Position numbers and translations under genes: made by a program. This document shows positions 12,084 to 22,880 of a stretch of 64,000 bases of DNA, in pieces (the stretch's first letter is position 1; each line of letters begins with the position of its first letter). Below the pieces are notes generated by a model. It worked only from the letters and a program-made list of their open reading frames with translations. It had not been told where the DNA came from and made no database searches. Source of the DNA: Symsagittifera roscoffensis (taxonomy: Eukaryota > Xenacoelomorpha > Acoela > Convolutidae); the NCBI RefSeq assembly GCF_963678635.1, contig NC_087071.1, forward strand, positions 5,905,624 to 5,969,623, given 5' to 3'.

Positions 12084-13030
12084 TCGAACCTACGAGGACC
12101 AGAGTTTTTTTGGAACAACACATCGAGCGAAAACCAGCACGACTGGGAAAAATGGTCAGAAAAGTTCTAACTAACAATCATCGCGAAAGATTCCGTTGAC
12201 CTTGAAGACGTAATCAACCCCCCGTCAAGACCCGAACTAGCATACCCTATGGCCGAACCAACGCATCCTTCCGATGATCAAACCCGTCGGAAAGAAAAAG
12301 ACGAACGTCACGGACTATCTGTCCAAGATTACAACGAAGAGATGAGAAGGAGAAAGGCAGAAGATAACGCAAAATTCAACGGACTTCAAGTCGGAGATAT
12401 ACACAAGAAATTAAAATCGCAATTATACTTGGCACTTGGAAGAGAAGGACAGAAATGCTCCTCACACAAAAATCCTCCGAAAAGAATACTGGATATTAAC
12501 TTTGCTGAATTCTGGGAATAACTAAAAACTACTTTTACGGTTACTACAGATCTAACCTACGAAAGATATAAATTTTTTGGCCGAAGACAGAAAGAAAACG
12601 AATCTTTAGAGAAATTCCATGAAACATTATCTGAGTTGGCAAAAAATTGTAAATTGGGAGAACTCGAGTCAGAATTAGTCAGAGATATTTTCATTACAAA
12701 TATGCGAAATGTCGAGATACAAAACAAACTATGAAGCGAATAGTTGACCCCAAAAAACGTGCTATCCTACGTACTTGTCCACGAGAAAGGTACCAAAAAT
12801 CACCAACCGTACCTAAAATTCCCTGTCTATAATGCGGTACAAAGACCACAATACGTGAAGAACGAACCGACCCTAAATATCGTCGAAAACAATAAATGTC
12901 GTAACTGTGGTCAGCAGTTTAAGAAAGGACACCTAACTACATGCCCAGCCAGAGATAGAAACTGCAATACGTGCGGCCGTAAAGGTCACTTTGCAAAGCA
13001 TTGCAGGAGTACAGCAAGAACGCAAACAAA
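12079..13030 (+). pseudogene. gag of Gypsy element (broken)
   Basis: The likely start is ATG 12079, inside the primer-site region. The frame is then lost at a T7 run and continues through 12249-12521. In-frame stops at 12519 (TAA), near 12732 (TGA) and at 12741 interrupt it, yet the reading continues sensibly through them (for example TYERYKFFGRRQKENESLEK, typical of gag capsid). Two zinc knuckles close the protein. The first (about 12898-12945) is an unusual C-x2-C-x7-H-x3-C; the second (12964-13005, CNTCGRKGHFAKHC) is the standard C-x2-C-x4-H-x4-C. Gag packages the RNA into virus-like particles. At least one frameshift and three stops make this copy non-functional. Confidence 0.8.
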
Positions 13031-16000
13031 CGAAGTCGAACAAAACCAAACATCTCATGAAAAAGAAAATACCCGGGCTAACCCGCAGGAGATTCCCGAA
13101 TTCGAAGTCAACTCGGACGATTTTTTAGTTCTAGCAGTGAACATGGACTATCAAATAAACGCAGTAGAAGATAAGATCGAGCGCGGAGTGAGAACCATTT
13201 TCAATCACGAAGGCCTAGAACTAAAAAAGACGCTGATGGTATCTCTGGGAAATTTCAACCCCGACTACACCGAAATTCAGATTGACTCAGCAAGCCCAGT
13301 TTCATTTATGAAGAAAGATCTACTTGAAAATACATAGATTTTTAAAGATAAAAGCTGTGGACGAAATCACAAAGAAAGCGTATCAGGGCTTCGGGAGCAC
13401 AATAAACATCATCGGAAGAGTTCGGGTGAGGATTCGATCGAAGGGTTGGGACGCTAGAGATCAGAAACTTTTCATTACTGAAGGAGCAGAAAAAAATCTC
13501 CTCAGAAATGACATAATACCGAACCTGGGAATATAAGTACTTCAGAAACAACCCCCACCCAATGGGTCAGAGTTAGGGATAACCCAGAAAGGATCTCCCA
13601 TCGGGACAGACGTCAACCAAATAAAATTTGCATCGGACAGAAAACCAGACCAGGACCAAGATACACCATTACAAAGTGAGTTTAAAGCATACATATCAAG
13701 ACGATTTCCAGACCTTATAAAAAGATCAGGTAGATCAAAGAATTTCATAATTAACACTTACTTCAACGAACCAATACAGGTTAAGGGGAAACGCATTCCA
13801 ATTAATCTTCTCCCTAAGGTGAATTATGCATCGACCAACTACTAAGAGATTGTCACATTGAAAAATTATCGAGATGTTCTGAAGGTTGTTTCATCTCCCC
13901 TATTGTAATTACCGGTAAAAGGCACGGATCAATTAAATTAGCGTTAAACTCAAAATTATTGAAAAAACAGATATTTCGTAATAGATATCAAATGCCAAAT
14001 CTGTTTGAACTAATCGATAACGTAGCAGTAACAATTAGCATTCGCGACGAAAAAAAAATTTGGTTCTCATCGATCGACCTAAAATACGCATATAACCAAT
14101 TACCGTTATCAGAAAAGGCTAGCAACCAATGTCACTTCAATATCGTAGGGGGAGACATGACAGGCTCCTACCATTTTAAAACCGGATATTACGGGTTAGG
14201 CGATATGCCCAACGAATTTCAACGCATAATGGACCGTATGACGGAAAAATTACCAAACACCCAATGTTATCTTAACGACATCTTAATTGCTACCGTGGGT
14301 AGCAAGGATGAACACCAAAAACTAGTTATTAACGTTTTAAAAACACTAGACGACGAAGAATTGGCCATAAAATGGGAAATTTGCAAATATTTGACTCATA
14401 ATATAGAATGGCTAGGATTTAAAATCGATGCAAAAGGGACTAATACATAAATCTGACGCAATCAGAAATCTGAAAGAACCAAGCTGTATCAAATCACTAA
14501 TGGGATTGATTAACCAATTCAACAACTTTATACCAAATCTAGCGCCCTTATCAGCACCGTTTAGAAACTTATGCAGAAGAATAAACCATTTAAGTGGTCC
14601 ACGGTGCACGCCGAGGCATTTGAAAAAATCAAGGAAGAAATCTGTAAAACGGTAAAGAATCATCATTTGATGTAAACCTGAATACCAGAATGAAATGCGA
14701 CGCATCACAATTAGGACTGGGCGCGTCCGTTGAACAAGACCACGGGGGGATTTGGAAAACTGTAGCGTTTGCTAGCAGATTCCTGAACGTAGCTGAACTA
14801 AAATATAGCACCAATGAACTCGAATTGCTGGGTCTAGTGTGGGCATTAGATCATTTTAATACTACCTATTCGGCAAACAATTCTCCATCTTAACAGATCA
14901 TAAAGCTTTAATTGGAGCGCTGAAAGACGACAAATACACAATAACGGCCCAATCATGTCTCACCCGTTGGCGGACAAATTATTACCATTCGAATTTACCA
15001 TTGAACATTTACCGGGCAAGGACATGGGATTTGTCGACTACTTATCTCGACACCCATCGGGTGAACCCGTACCAGTTTCCCTCGACGACGAGAAATTTGT
15101 AATCGCTTCTGTAAACCAAATTAGTACTTTCTTAGGTTTTGACCATTTGATGCCTAGAAATTCTTGGCCGCACATAAGAAATAAATTTGCGCAGCAAGTC
15201 TTAGCGCATTACGTCATACACTGCAATACGATCGGCCAGTCGATAGATCATATGACCAGTCAAGAAATAGAACGTGAGAAACGAATTATGAACGCCGCTG
15301 AAACTTTCCAAGCTATCGTTAACCACTCTAAAGTTTCAGTGTGCCAAAATTTACATTCACGAACGGAAGACTGCGATCCATCTTGCAAAATTTTCGATTT
15401 TTCAACTAACTATAAAACTCTGAAAGATATGGCCGAACAACTTGAACTAACTGAACAACTCGAACATTCCTACATTGACAACATGAATACTTTAACACCA
15501 AGTACTAGCAACCCATCGAATAATCCCTCGGAAAGATTACCTAGTAAAGAAAAAAAGCTCGAAAACAGTTAAAATAAACATATTTCCATTCTCGTGGCCT
15601 GAAATATTTGATTCGAAATTTCTGTCTCTATTATCTAGACAAGATCTGGTATTGAGAAAAATCATTAAATCATTTGAGGAAGACCATAAACAAGATATTA
15701 CTCATTTGGGAATTTACTATAAATCTTTAATTAATAAATTACACGTCAGCGGAAGATGTCTTTATTCAAACGACCGATTAGTTATCCCGGCAGGCTTGAG
15801 ATCGACAATGCTTCATAGATTACATGAAGCCCACCCAGGCCAGTTCGCGATGAAAAGTCTGGCAACTCAATATATATGGCAGCCAAAAATTTATCGCGAG
15901 ATCCAAGTTCACGGAAAAAACTGCATTGAGTGCGGTAAAGCAGGTAAAAATTTGAAACCTCTCTCAAACAATAATAACCTTGGCAAACTCCCAACAGTCA

Positions 16001-17455
16001 AAGAACCAAATTAAGAAATGGAATTAGACTTCGCCGGTTCGTTACACTTATTATGAGGAACAAAAAAATACATATTGGTATGTGTGCACAGATTTTCATA
16101 ATTCACATCGGCAAAAATAACATCCAGCACATCGGCTAAATCAATCATGAGTTTTCTTAGCAAATACATAGCTCAAACTATTACCTAGAAGGGATACCTA
16201 GAACTATTAGAACGGATCAGGAATCAGGCTTTAGCTCTAAAGAAGTTAGAGAATTTTGTCTCGAACATAACATTAAGGTCATATTTAGCCCGGTGGGTGA
16301 CCATAGAGCTACGGGATTGGTCGAACCTTTAATTATAACCATTAAAGAAAGGCTCTTAGTCATGACACAAGAACACCCAAAACCGTTGCTAGAATCCGCA
16401 CTACTGAAGATTATAAAATGTCTAAGAACTGTAACGCAACAGTCGTTAAACTGCTCCCCCTTCGAAGCACACTTTGGTAGATCCCCGAATACTATCTGGC
16501 ATATTTTAGTCATATCACCATCCTCAAATAACCTTGATTGGAACAAAACTTTATTATGTATAGATAAAGGCCGAAAACTCATGAGTTGGGAAACAAGACA
16601 CGACTGGGACACTCCCGACGATATTGAAGATGGAGATTTGGACGAGAACTCATCTTCGCCAGATGATATCTCTAATGCAGTGAGATACGTCCCTACTAGC
16701 GCTGGTTCTCCCGCGCCGAAAAGAGAGATGCTCTAGGCGTCAAAAATTTCGTGTTGAACAACCCGCGGGGTAAGACCACTATATATAGAAAAAATCAGGA
16801 TAGATTGGAGAGTGAACCATTCTATAGAGAACTTAAGGAGGAATTAGTAAGGGAGTCAGATCACACAGTTACACTAAAAAAAGAAAAATTAATACGAAAA
16901 TCTGATTTAGCCATTAAAAGACAACCTGCTCCGAAGAAGGCTAGCCCGAGAAAGAGAGATCAACTAGTAAAATTTATAATCGATCTAGAAAATCAAACGG
17001 AACGCCCACTACAAGATCAAGCAGACCTTAAAGTTGAGATCCCGAACCGGACTGAATCTAAAATAGAAAAGCCAGAGATCCCACTGATCGACCTAGACTC
17101 AGACGATAATAGTTAAGTCTCGCATCTAACCCCGCCGCTCATCTTCCTGGACAGCCATGAAGAAGTAGAGACAAGCAACAAAGGGATACCAACTTCCCGG
17201 GAAAATCCTGGAGCAGAACTAACCGAAAAGAATGCTGAACCTGATTCAATTGCGGATATGGAAAAACAATTAAAAGATCCGGCTTCTACCAAGACAAAAG
17301 CTAAATTGTCTGGCACGGCTAAAAAAAAGGCCTCGTCACCAGTGAAATCACCACCTTCTAAAAACTGCCCGATACTTATGCTCGACAAAACACTAGACCC
17401 ATGCAATCTAGACAACCTCCGACGATGCTGGCAGAGAATGTGTTTACCAGCCTAG
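13031..17455 (+). pseudogene. pol of Gypsy element (broken)
   Basis: Domain order is protease, reverse transcriptase, RNase H, integrase, which places it in Ty3/Gypsy. The protease motif is DSAS (D at 13284), with Ala where Gly is expected. RT lies at about 13920-14450: FSSIDLKYAYNQLPL carries the first Asp, and the active-site box reads YLND at 14268-14279 instead of YxDD. RNase H begins near 14690 (MKCDASQLGLGAS). The integrase zinc region is at about 15800-15945 (HRLHEAHPGQ ... CIECGKAG). The catalytic triad is D16027, D16215 and E16323, with exactly 35 residues between the last two. A long charged C-terminal tail follows (16740-17455). Frameshifts and stops separate these pieces, so the copy is dead. 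Confidence 0.85.
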
Positions 17456-17916
17456 TAGACAAATCTGACGAGAGGCCAGATGAACAGGCACTTCATCGAG
17501 CTTACACCCCCATATTGCTCAACGATTGAAGCGATCACTACCGAAATGGAAAGCCACCAAATTGACGTGGTAGAGCTAACCCCCCGACAACATCGTCGAC
17601 ATCGCATCCAACGACAGTTTACCTATCAGAAGGAAGATCTGAACAGTTGAGTGGTGTAAAATCTCTCGTATCACCCTCCCAAACTATCTCACCCAGGAAG
17701 GTTCAATTCAACTCTGAGGTTCGTACGACACAATTCCACCTATCGGGTCTACCCTCCGAATCAATTGAGGCAACACCAACACCAATCGTATTTGATCCAA
17801 ACTGGCTAAATACCCCTTCTATCATTTCTGCGATAGAACTTCTAGGAGGACCAATGACGCTCGACAAACTGAGGAGGTGGACAGTCAATCGAGCCGCAAA
17901 CCGGGATGCCGTTTAG
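17456..17916 (+). pseudogene. 3' tail frame of Gypsy element
   Basis: After the pol tail, frames at 17460-17650 (RHFIELTPPYCSTIEAITTE) and 17647-17916 (SPRKVQFNSEVRTTQFHLSG) read as more protein with the same codon use, interrupted by stops. They could be a third ORF or a further extension of pol. No domain is recognised. The same frames recur at 19050-19511 in the duplicate. The Ser/Thr/Pro-rich composition suggests a disordered region. Confidence 0.4.
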
Positions 17917-18179
17917 ACCCCACTTGAGGATTAGTAACACCACACACTAAAACTAAAATTTTTGGAAAACTTATGCAGTAACTTTCAGTAAATTTAGTAC
18001 TGTACTCGATATGAGTTTTGGTATCATTGTGATGCAATTCTCCGTCTGAAAGATAACCCTTCGGCTGACTAGTATATTTTATGATACTGATCTATTGTAG
18101 TGTAGCGTACTAATTCTTAGTCGCTTTAGCTATTAACATTGAGTCCTTAACAGCGCAGTACAATTATTTACGGCAAAAC

Positions 18180-18300
18180 TATTATTTTACCCATGGGGTG
18201 CTATCGTGGGGTAAAAACCTCATCTTACCATTCAGGTGCTAACATCTTACCCATCGGGTGCTAACATGGGACTTTTTTGGCCAGTCGTACCCGCTACTCC
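18180..18300 (+). repeat. short GGGTGCTA repeats before the LTR
   Basis: Imperfect copies of CTTACCCATCGGGTGCTAACATGGG recur three to four times, also in the duplicate at 19775-19895. They are in the non-coding 3' part of the element. Function unknown. Confidence 0.5.
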
Positions 18301-18356
18301 ATCCCAGAGCCAGAACATTTTTTTGCGTGCCGAAAGTATATGTTATAGCTAAATTT

Positions 18357-18366
18357 TCGCGGGGAA
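18357..18366 (+). promoter_or_regulatory. candidate polypurine tract
   Basis: CGCGGGGAA directly precedes the LTR start TGTCAAATG, where the plus-strand primer of reverse transcription is expected. The duplicate is at 19952-19961. It is short and not purely purine. Confidence 0.45.
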
Positions 18367-18679
18367 TGTCAAATGTGATATCTTATTGTCGACATTTTAA
18401 CCTTTAAGTTATACTCAGTTATGACCATGCTAATTTAAATGCCTGCCAAAAGCGCAACGGCTTTTGGTAGATCTGGAGACCGATCATCAATCTTTATTGA
18501 TACGTAACCAATTCTGTGCAACTAATTCTTAATTCAACCTTTTTACTTAACTCTTAGCTTAGTCTAGTTACCCCTAGTGTTTTAATCTAGTCTTAGATAA
18601 AAGCCTACAACTAAATTGTAGGGATCTTAAAACCAACCAGTCTTAATCTAGTCTTAGTTTAAGTTTAACCGATTTAACC
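18367..18679 (+). repeat. truncated internal LTR copy
   Basis: First 313 bp of the LTR, then a direct jump into the pol-tail sequence at 18680. It is the 3' LTR of the original element up to the duplication breakpoint. Confidence 0.85.
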
Positions 18680-20274
18680 TGATCGACCTAGACTCAGACG
18701 ATAATAGTTAAGTCTCGCATCTAACCCCGCCGCTCATCTTCCTGGACAGCCATGAAGAAGTAGAGACAAGCAACAAAGGGATACCAACTTCCCGGGAAAA
18801 TCCTGGAGCAGAACTAACCGAAAAGAATGCTGAACCTGATTCAATTGCGGATATGGAAAAACAATTAAAAGATCCGGCTTCTACCAAGACAAAAGCTAAA
18901 TTGTCTGGCACGGCTAAAAAAAAGGCCTCGTCACCAGTGAAATCACCACCTTCTAAAAACTGCCCGATACTTATGCTCGACAAAACACTAGACCCATGCA
19001 ATCTAGACAACCTCCGACGATGCTGGCAGAGAATGTGTTTACCAGCCTAGTAGACAAATCTGACGAGAGGCCAGATGAACAGGCACTTCATCGAGCTTAC
19101 ACCCCCATATTGCTCAACGATTGAAGCGATCACTACCGAAATGGAAAGCCACCAAATTGACGTGGTAGAGCTAACCCCCCGACAACATCGTCGACATCGC
19201 ATCCAACGACAGTTTACCTATCAGAAGGAAGATCTGAACAGTTGAGTGGTGTAAAATCTCTCGTATCACCCTCCCAAACTATCTCACCCAGGAAGGTTCA
19301 ATTCAACTCTGAGGTTCGTACGACACAATTCCACCTATCGGGTCTACCCTCCGAATCAATTGAGGCAACACCAACACCAATCGTATTTGATCCAAACTGG
19401 CTAAATACCCCTTCTATCATTTCTGCGATAGAACTTCTAGGAGGACCAATGACGCTCGACAAACTGAGGAGGTGGACAGTCAATCGAGCCGCAAACCGGG
19501 ATGCCGTTTAGACCCCACTTGAGGATTAGTAACACCACACACTAAAACTAAAATTTTTGGAAAACTTATGCAGTAACTTTCAGTAAATTTAGTACTGTAC
19601 TCGATATGAGTTTTGGTATCATTGTGATGCAATTCTCCGTCTGAAAGATAACCCTTCGGCTGACTAGCATATTTTATGATACTGATCTATTGTAGTGTAG
19701 CGTACTAATTCTTAGTCGCTTTTGCTATTAACATTGAGTCCTTAACAGCGCAGTACAATTATTTACGGCAAAACTATTATTTTACCCATCGGGTGCTATC
19801 GTGGGGTAAAAACCTCATCTTACCATTCAGGTGCTAACATCTTACCCATCGGGTGCTAACATGGGACTTTTTTGGCCAGTCGTTCCCGCTACTCCATCCC
19901 AGAGCCAGAACATTTTTTTGCGTGCCGAAAGTATATGCTATAGCTAAATTTTCGCGGGGAATGTCAAATGTGATATCTTATTGTCGACATTTTAACCTTT
20001 TAGTTATACTCAGTTATGACCATGCTAATTTAAATGCCTGCCAAAAGCGCAACGGCTTTTGGTAGATCTGGAGACCGATCATCAATCTTTATTGATACGT
20101 AACCAATTCTGTGCAACTAATTCTTAATTCAACCTTTTTACTTAACTCTTAGCTTAGTCTAGTTACCCCTAGTGTTTTAATCTAGTCTTAGATAAAAGCC
20201 TACAACTAAATTGTAGGGATCTTAAAACCAACCAGTCTTAATCTAGTCTTAGTTTAAGTTTAACCGATTTAACC
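18680..20274 (+). repeat. tandem duplication, second unit (1595 bp)
   Basis: Near-identical to 17085-18679 (offset 1595). It repeats the charged pol tail (18853-19050) and the 3' tail frame (19242-19511). The copies differ far less than the two outer LTRs do, so the duplication is younger than the insertion. Confidence 0.9.
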
Positions 20275-20304
20275 AATCGACGGTTTTATCCTAATTTTTT
20301 AACA
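19962..20304 (+). repeat. 3' LTR of Gypsy element
   Basis: Complete 343-bp LTR, TGTCAAATG to TTTTTTAACA, followed by the target duplication GGTGC at 20305-20309. Confidence 0.85.
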
Positions 20305-20309
20305 GGTGC
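20305..20309. other. target site duplication GGTGC (right)
   Basis: Second copy of the 5-bp duplication. The following GGG completes the inverted end of foldback element A. Confidence 0.85.
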
Positions 20310-20312
20310 GGG

Positions 20313-20567
20313 AAGTACCATAGTTGATAGCGGATGCTTGTCCTGCAAGAGTCTTGCTGGCATTTTGCAAGATAACTATCATGAAGAAATAGCAAAAAGA
20401 TTAGCTACGTGTCGCGTCTTCAAGTGTGCAATTATTTGCAATTGCTCGGCAATGCTTGTGTTATTTTATCATGCCACTGTTTTCTAACCGAAGTCGAAAC
20501 TAAATGTGCAGCTATTGAAAGTTTTTTAGCATGTGCTTTAAATCACCAATTGGAAGCGGTGCAGTTA
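20313..20567 (+). pseudogene. possible Cys-rich coding fragment between two elements
   Basis: This 255-bp stretch has richer base composition than its surroundings and two long plus-strand frames. One reads IVDSGCLSCKSLAGILQDNY and runs to a TAA near 20486. The other (20409-20591) reads TEVETKCAAIESFLACALNH. They could be one exon split by a frameshift. No family is recognised, and splice sites were not found because both sides are covered by foldback elements. Confidence 0.3.
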
Positions 20568-21464
20568 CCCGAGTCGAGATTTTTCACCTAATTTGAAGCA
20601 AGATTTGAGCGGTTTGAGCGGTTTTTTTAGACAATTACGCTCAAAATCTTGCTTCAAAATGAGCGGTTTGAGCGGTTTTTGAACGGTTTGTCTAAAAAAA
20701 AACGCTCAAAAACCGCGCAAGATTTGAACGGTTTTGAGCGGTTTATCTAAACAAACCGCTCAAAAACCGCGCAAGATTTAATAATAAAAAGTCGACCACA
20801 GAGGGATTCGAACCCCCAATCTTCTGATTCGAAGTCAGACGCCTTATCCGTTAGGCCATGCTGCCCTGAAACTATAGACTAACATCTGAAATATAGACTA
20901 ACATTCTGAAGCGCAAAACATTTGACGTCATTATTGGCATCTCTAAAAGACTTCGAAGCTCTTTTTCCTTCCCCCCCCCCCCACCTCACACGACCTTCAA
21001 TATATTAGTGTAACGAGTGGTTTAACGAGTAGTCAATGTATTCAACAATGTAGTGAAGAAATTTACATGTAAAAATTTGTAGGTGTGGGGAAGGAAAAAG
21101 AGCCGACTTCGATGATGCTGGTATGGGGGGGGGGGCGTGGGAGGTAGAAATTGGTTTTTTGTCAACTCATTGATCCAAACATTAAAAGGTTGGGCTCTTT
21201 TCCAGTTTCCTCCCCCCCCCCCTTTCAAAACCAAGGAAGACCGCTCAAAAACCGCTCAAATCTTGCTTGAAAAACCGTTCAAAAATCACTGCAAGAAATG
21301 AGCGGTTTTTGAGCGGTTTTCTAAGCAAGATTTGAGCGGTTTGAGCGGTTTTTCCAAAAAAACCGCTTAAACCGCCCAAACCGCTCAAACCGCTCAAATC
21401 TTGCTGGAAAACCGCTCAAACCGCTCAAATCTTGAGCGGTTTTTGAGAGGGATCTCGACCCGGG
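20568..21464. mobile_element. foldback element D with GAGCGGTTT arrays
   Basis: The ends CCCGAGTCGAGAT and its inverted partner (CCCGGGTCGAGAT) are flanked by TA at 20566-20567 and 21465-21466. Arrays of GAGCGGTTT and its complement fill 20600-20780 and 21240-21445, so the element can fold on itself. The core (about 20790-21235) holds a tRNA-Arg gene and C- and G-runs. No transposase frame is present. Confidence 0.75.
20793..20865 (-). tRNA. tRNA-Arg(UCG)
   Basis: 73 nt on the minus strand with a normal cloverleaf. D-arm GGCCTAACGGATAAGGC; anticodon stem CTGAC/GTCAG-type around loop CTTCGAA, anticodon TCG; TpsiC arm GGGGGTTCGAATCCCTC. It closely resembles animal tRNA-Arg. The acceptor stem has one A-G mismatch and two G-U pairs (GGCAGCA against TGTGGTC), so it may be a drifting copy. 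A TTTT run follows within a few bases and can end Pol III transcription. It reads arginine CGA codons (and perhaps CGG) if functional. Confidence 0.85.
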
Positions 21465-21466
21465 TA

Positions 21467-22880
21467 AAACAGAACGCTAAAATATTGCGAATAGTGTGAG
21501 GATTAATACCAGCAGTGGTCAAACTATTCGTTTTTAATGTGACTTCTTTTCTTATCCCTCGAAATCTAAGTTTTTTTTGTAGCTGTTTTTTGCAATTTCG
21601 AGCACAAACCTTAATGTTATTTCACGTTTGTTGATTTTAATGTTTTGCTTTCTTAGTAAATTACGGACAATTTCTAAGTAGTTTATGTTTCGAGTCCTAC
21701 CAATAATTTTTTGAAAGTTTTCCTAGAGATTACTTACACTCGTTTAGTCAATCAATATATTAGGATACCACCCCGCCCAAAAATCTTGAGAAACTTTGGT
21801 TGTCTTCATTGTCTTAACTTTGGTTATCTTGCATTATGGTTGTCTCTCAGGATCTTGCAAGATCTTCTAAAGTAATACATAATCTTCTAAAAGTTCTTGC
21901 AAGATTTTGCAAGATCTTGCTCGATAATCTACTTTGATCAACTGGGGTAGCCAATAACTTTGCGATCTGCCAATAAACTCGAAATGTTTGCAGATTGTCA
22001 AAGTTTCCAAGAAGATAGAATTTTTCAAAAAAAATTTTATACAGCTGTTTGGTTTAGTTGGCTGGGGAAGCCTGCCAACATCCTGACTGAAATTAATTTA
22101 ATCAGGACGAGGTTAAAATTGAGGAATTTGAGTTTAGTTGCGGAAAGATTAATAAGAGCGAAATATATTTTGTTCACTTGGATATTTCTCCACCCCTCCC
22201 TTTTAACCCACGCCTCTTCCCCCAACTTGTAAGACAGCCCAGCTACAAATTATTTTAATTCTGAATCACTATAAATTGGTACATCATTTTGGTAGTACAA
22301 GCTAGAATGGTAGGGAAACATAAGGGAAAATTTTTTCGTCTTATTTGCATTCACTGAAGAGGTTGCTTGAAAAAAATTATAAAAAAACTCTGAGACTTTT
22401 ATCTTTTTTTTGTTGTTTAGTCCCCGTTTTTTTTTTGCTAAAAAACAAGCCTTGTCAGACGTTAGTCATGAAAAAATCTAAAATCTGGAGAAACGTTTTC
22501 TTTTCGTTTCATAAAAACGCACGCGCTCGAAACAAAACAAAAACCAGAAAGAGTTATTCTTCACGCTCACAAAATTTAGCAAAAAAAAGCGTAAACAATT
22601 TTGAAAGCTTTCTTAGGGCACAACTTCATTCGATCAAACATGAAAACAGGTAAGCTTTTTTGTTAAAATTACTTTTTCATTTTGAGTTGAACTTTCACAT
22701 TCGGCGAACAATGAAATTTTGGTAATCCCCTCACCACCTAACCACCTATAAACTAGGATAGGGAGCGCATGGGGAGGGCTAGAAATACATTGGGCTTCCC
22801 GGGTAGAGTGGCTCGCTTTTTATTTCGACTTTCAAAGTCAAGCACGACCGAAGAAGAATAGGCCGAGACAGGGCTTAGTG
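21467..22880. other. intergenic, no gene seen
   Basis: AT-rich sequence. At 21845-21930 the motif AAGATCTTGCAAGA recurs several times as near-palindromes. Frames at 21960-22232 (plus) and 22037-22225 (minus) overlap and show no domain. The frame at 22345-22653 is Lys/Arg-rich low complexity. Confidence 0.4.

Larger units (their letters stand above)
17085..18679 (+). repeat. tandem duplication, first unit (1595 bp)
   Basis: Contains the pol tail, 3' untranslated part and an LTR lacking its last 30 bp. It is repeated at 18680-20274 with only about six to eight differences that I can see. The junction CC/TGATCGAC lies beside a shared ATCGAC, which suggests a microhomology-driven event. Confidence 0.9.
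10598..20312. mobile_element. foldback element A, split by a Gypsy insertion
   Basis: The left end CCCGCACCGGAGTTCCATGG and the right end are inverted copies over about 40 bp with one mismatch in the first 30. The right end only becomes complete when the LTR element at 11724-20304 is removed: GGTGC at 11719-11723 joins GGG at 20310-20312. Next to both ends are arrays of palindromic ATAATCGATTAT units (10620-10880 and 11480-11700). The core is strongly G-rich on the plus strand (11015-11295). Flanking bases are AA on both sides rather than the TA seen at related elements. No transposase is encoded. Without the insertion the element is about 1.13 kb. Confidence 0.75.
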
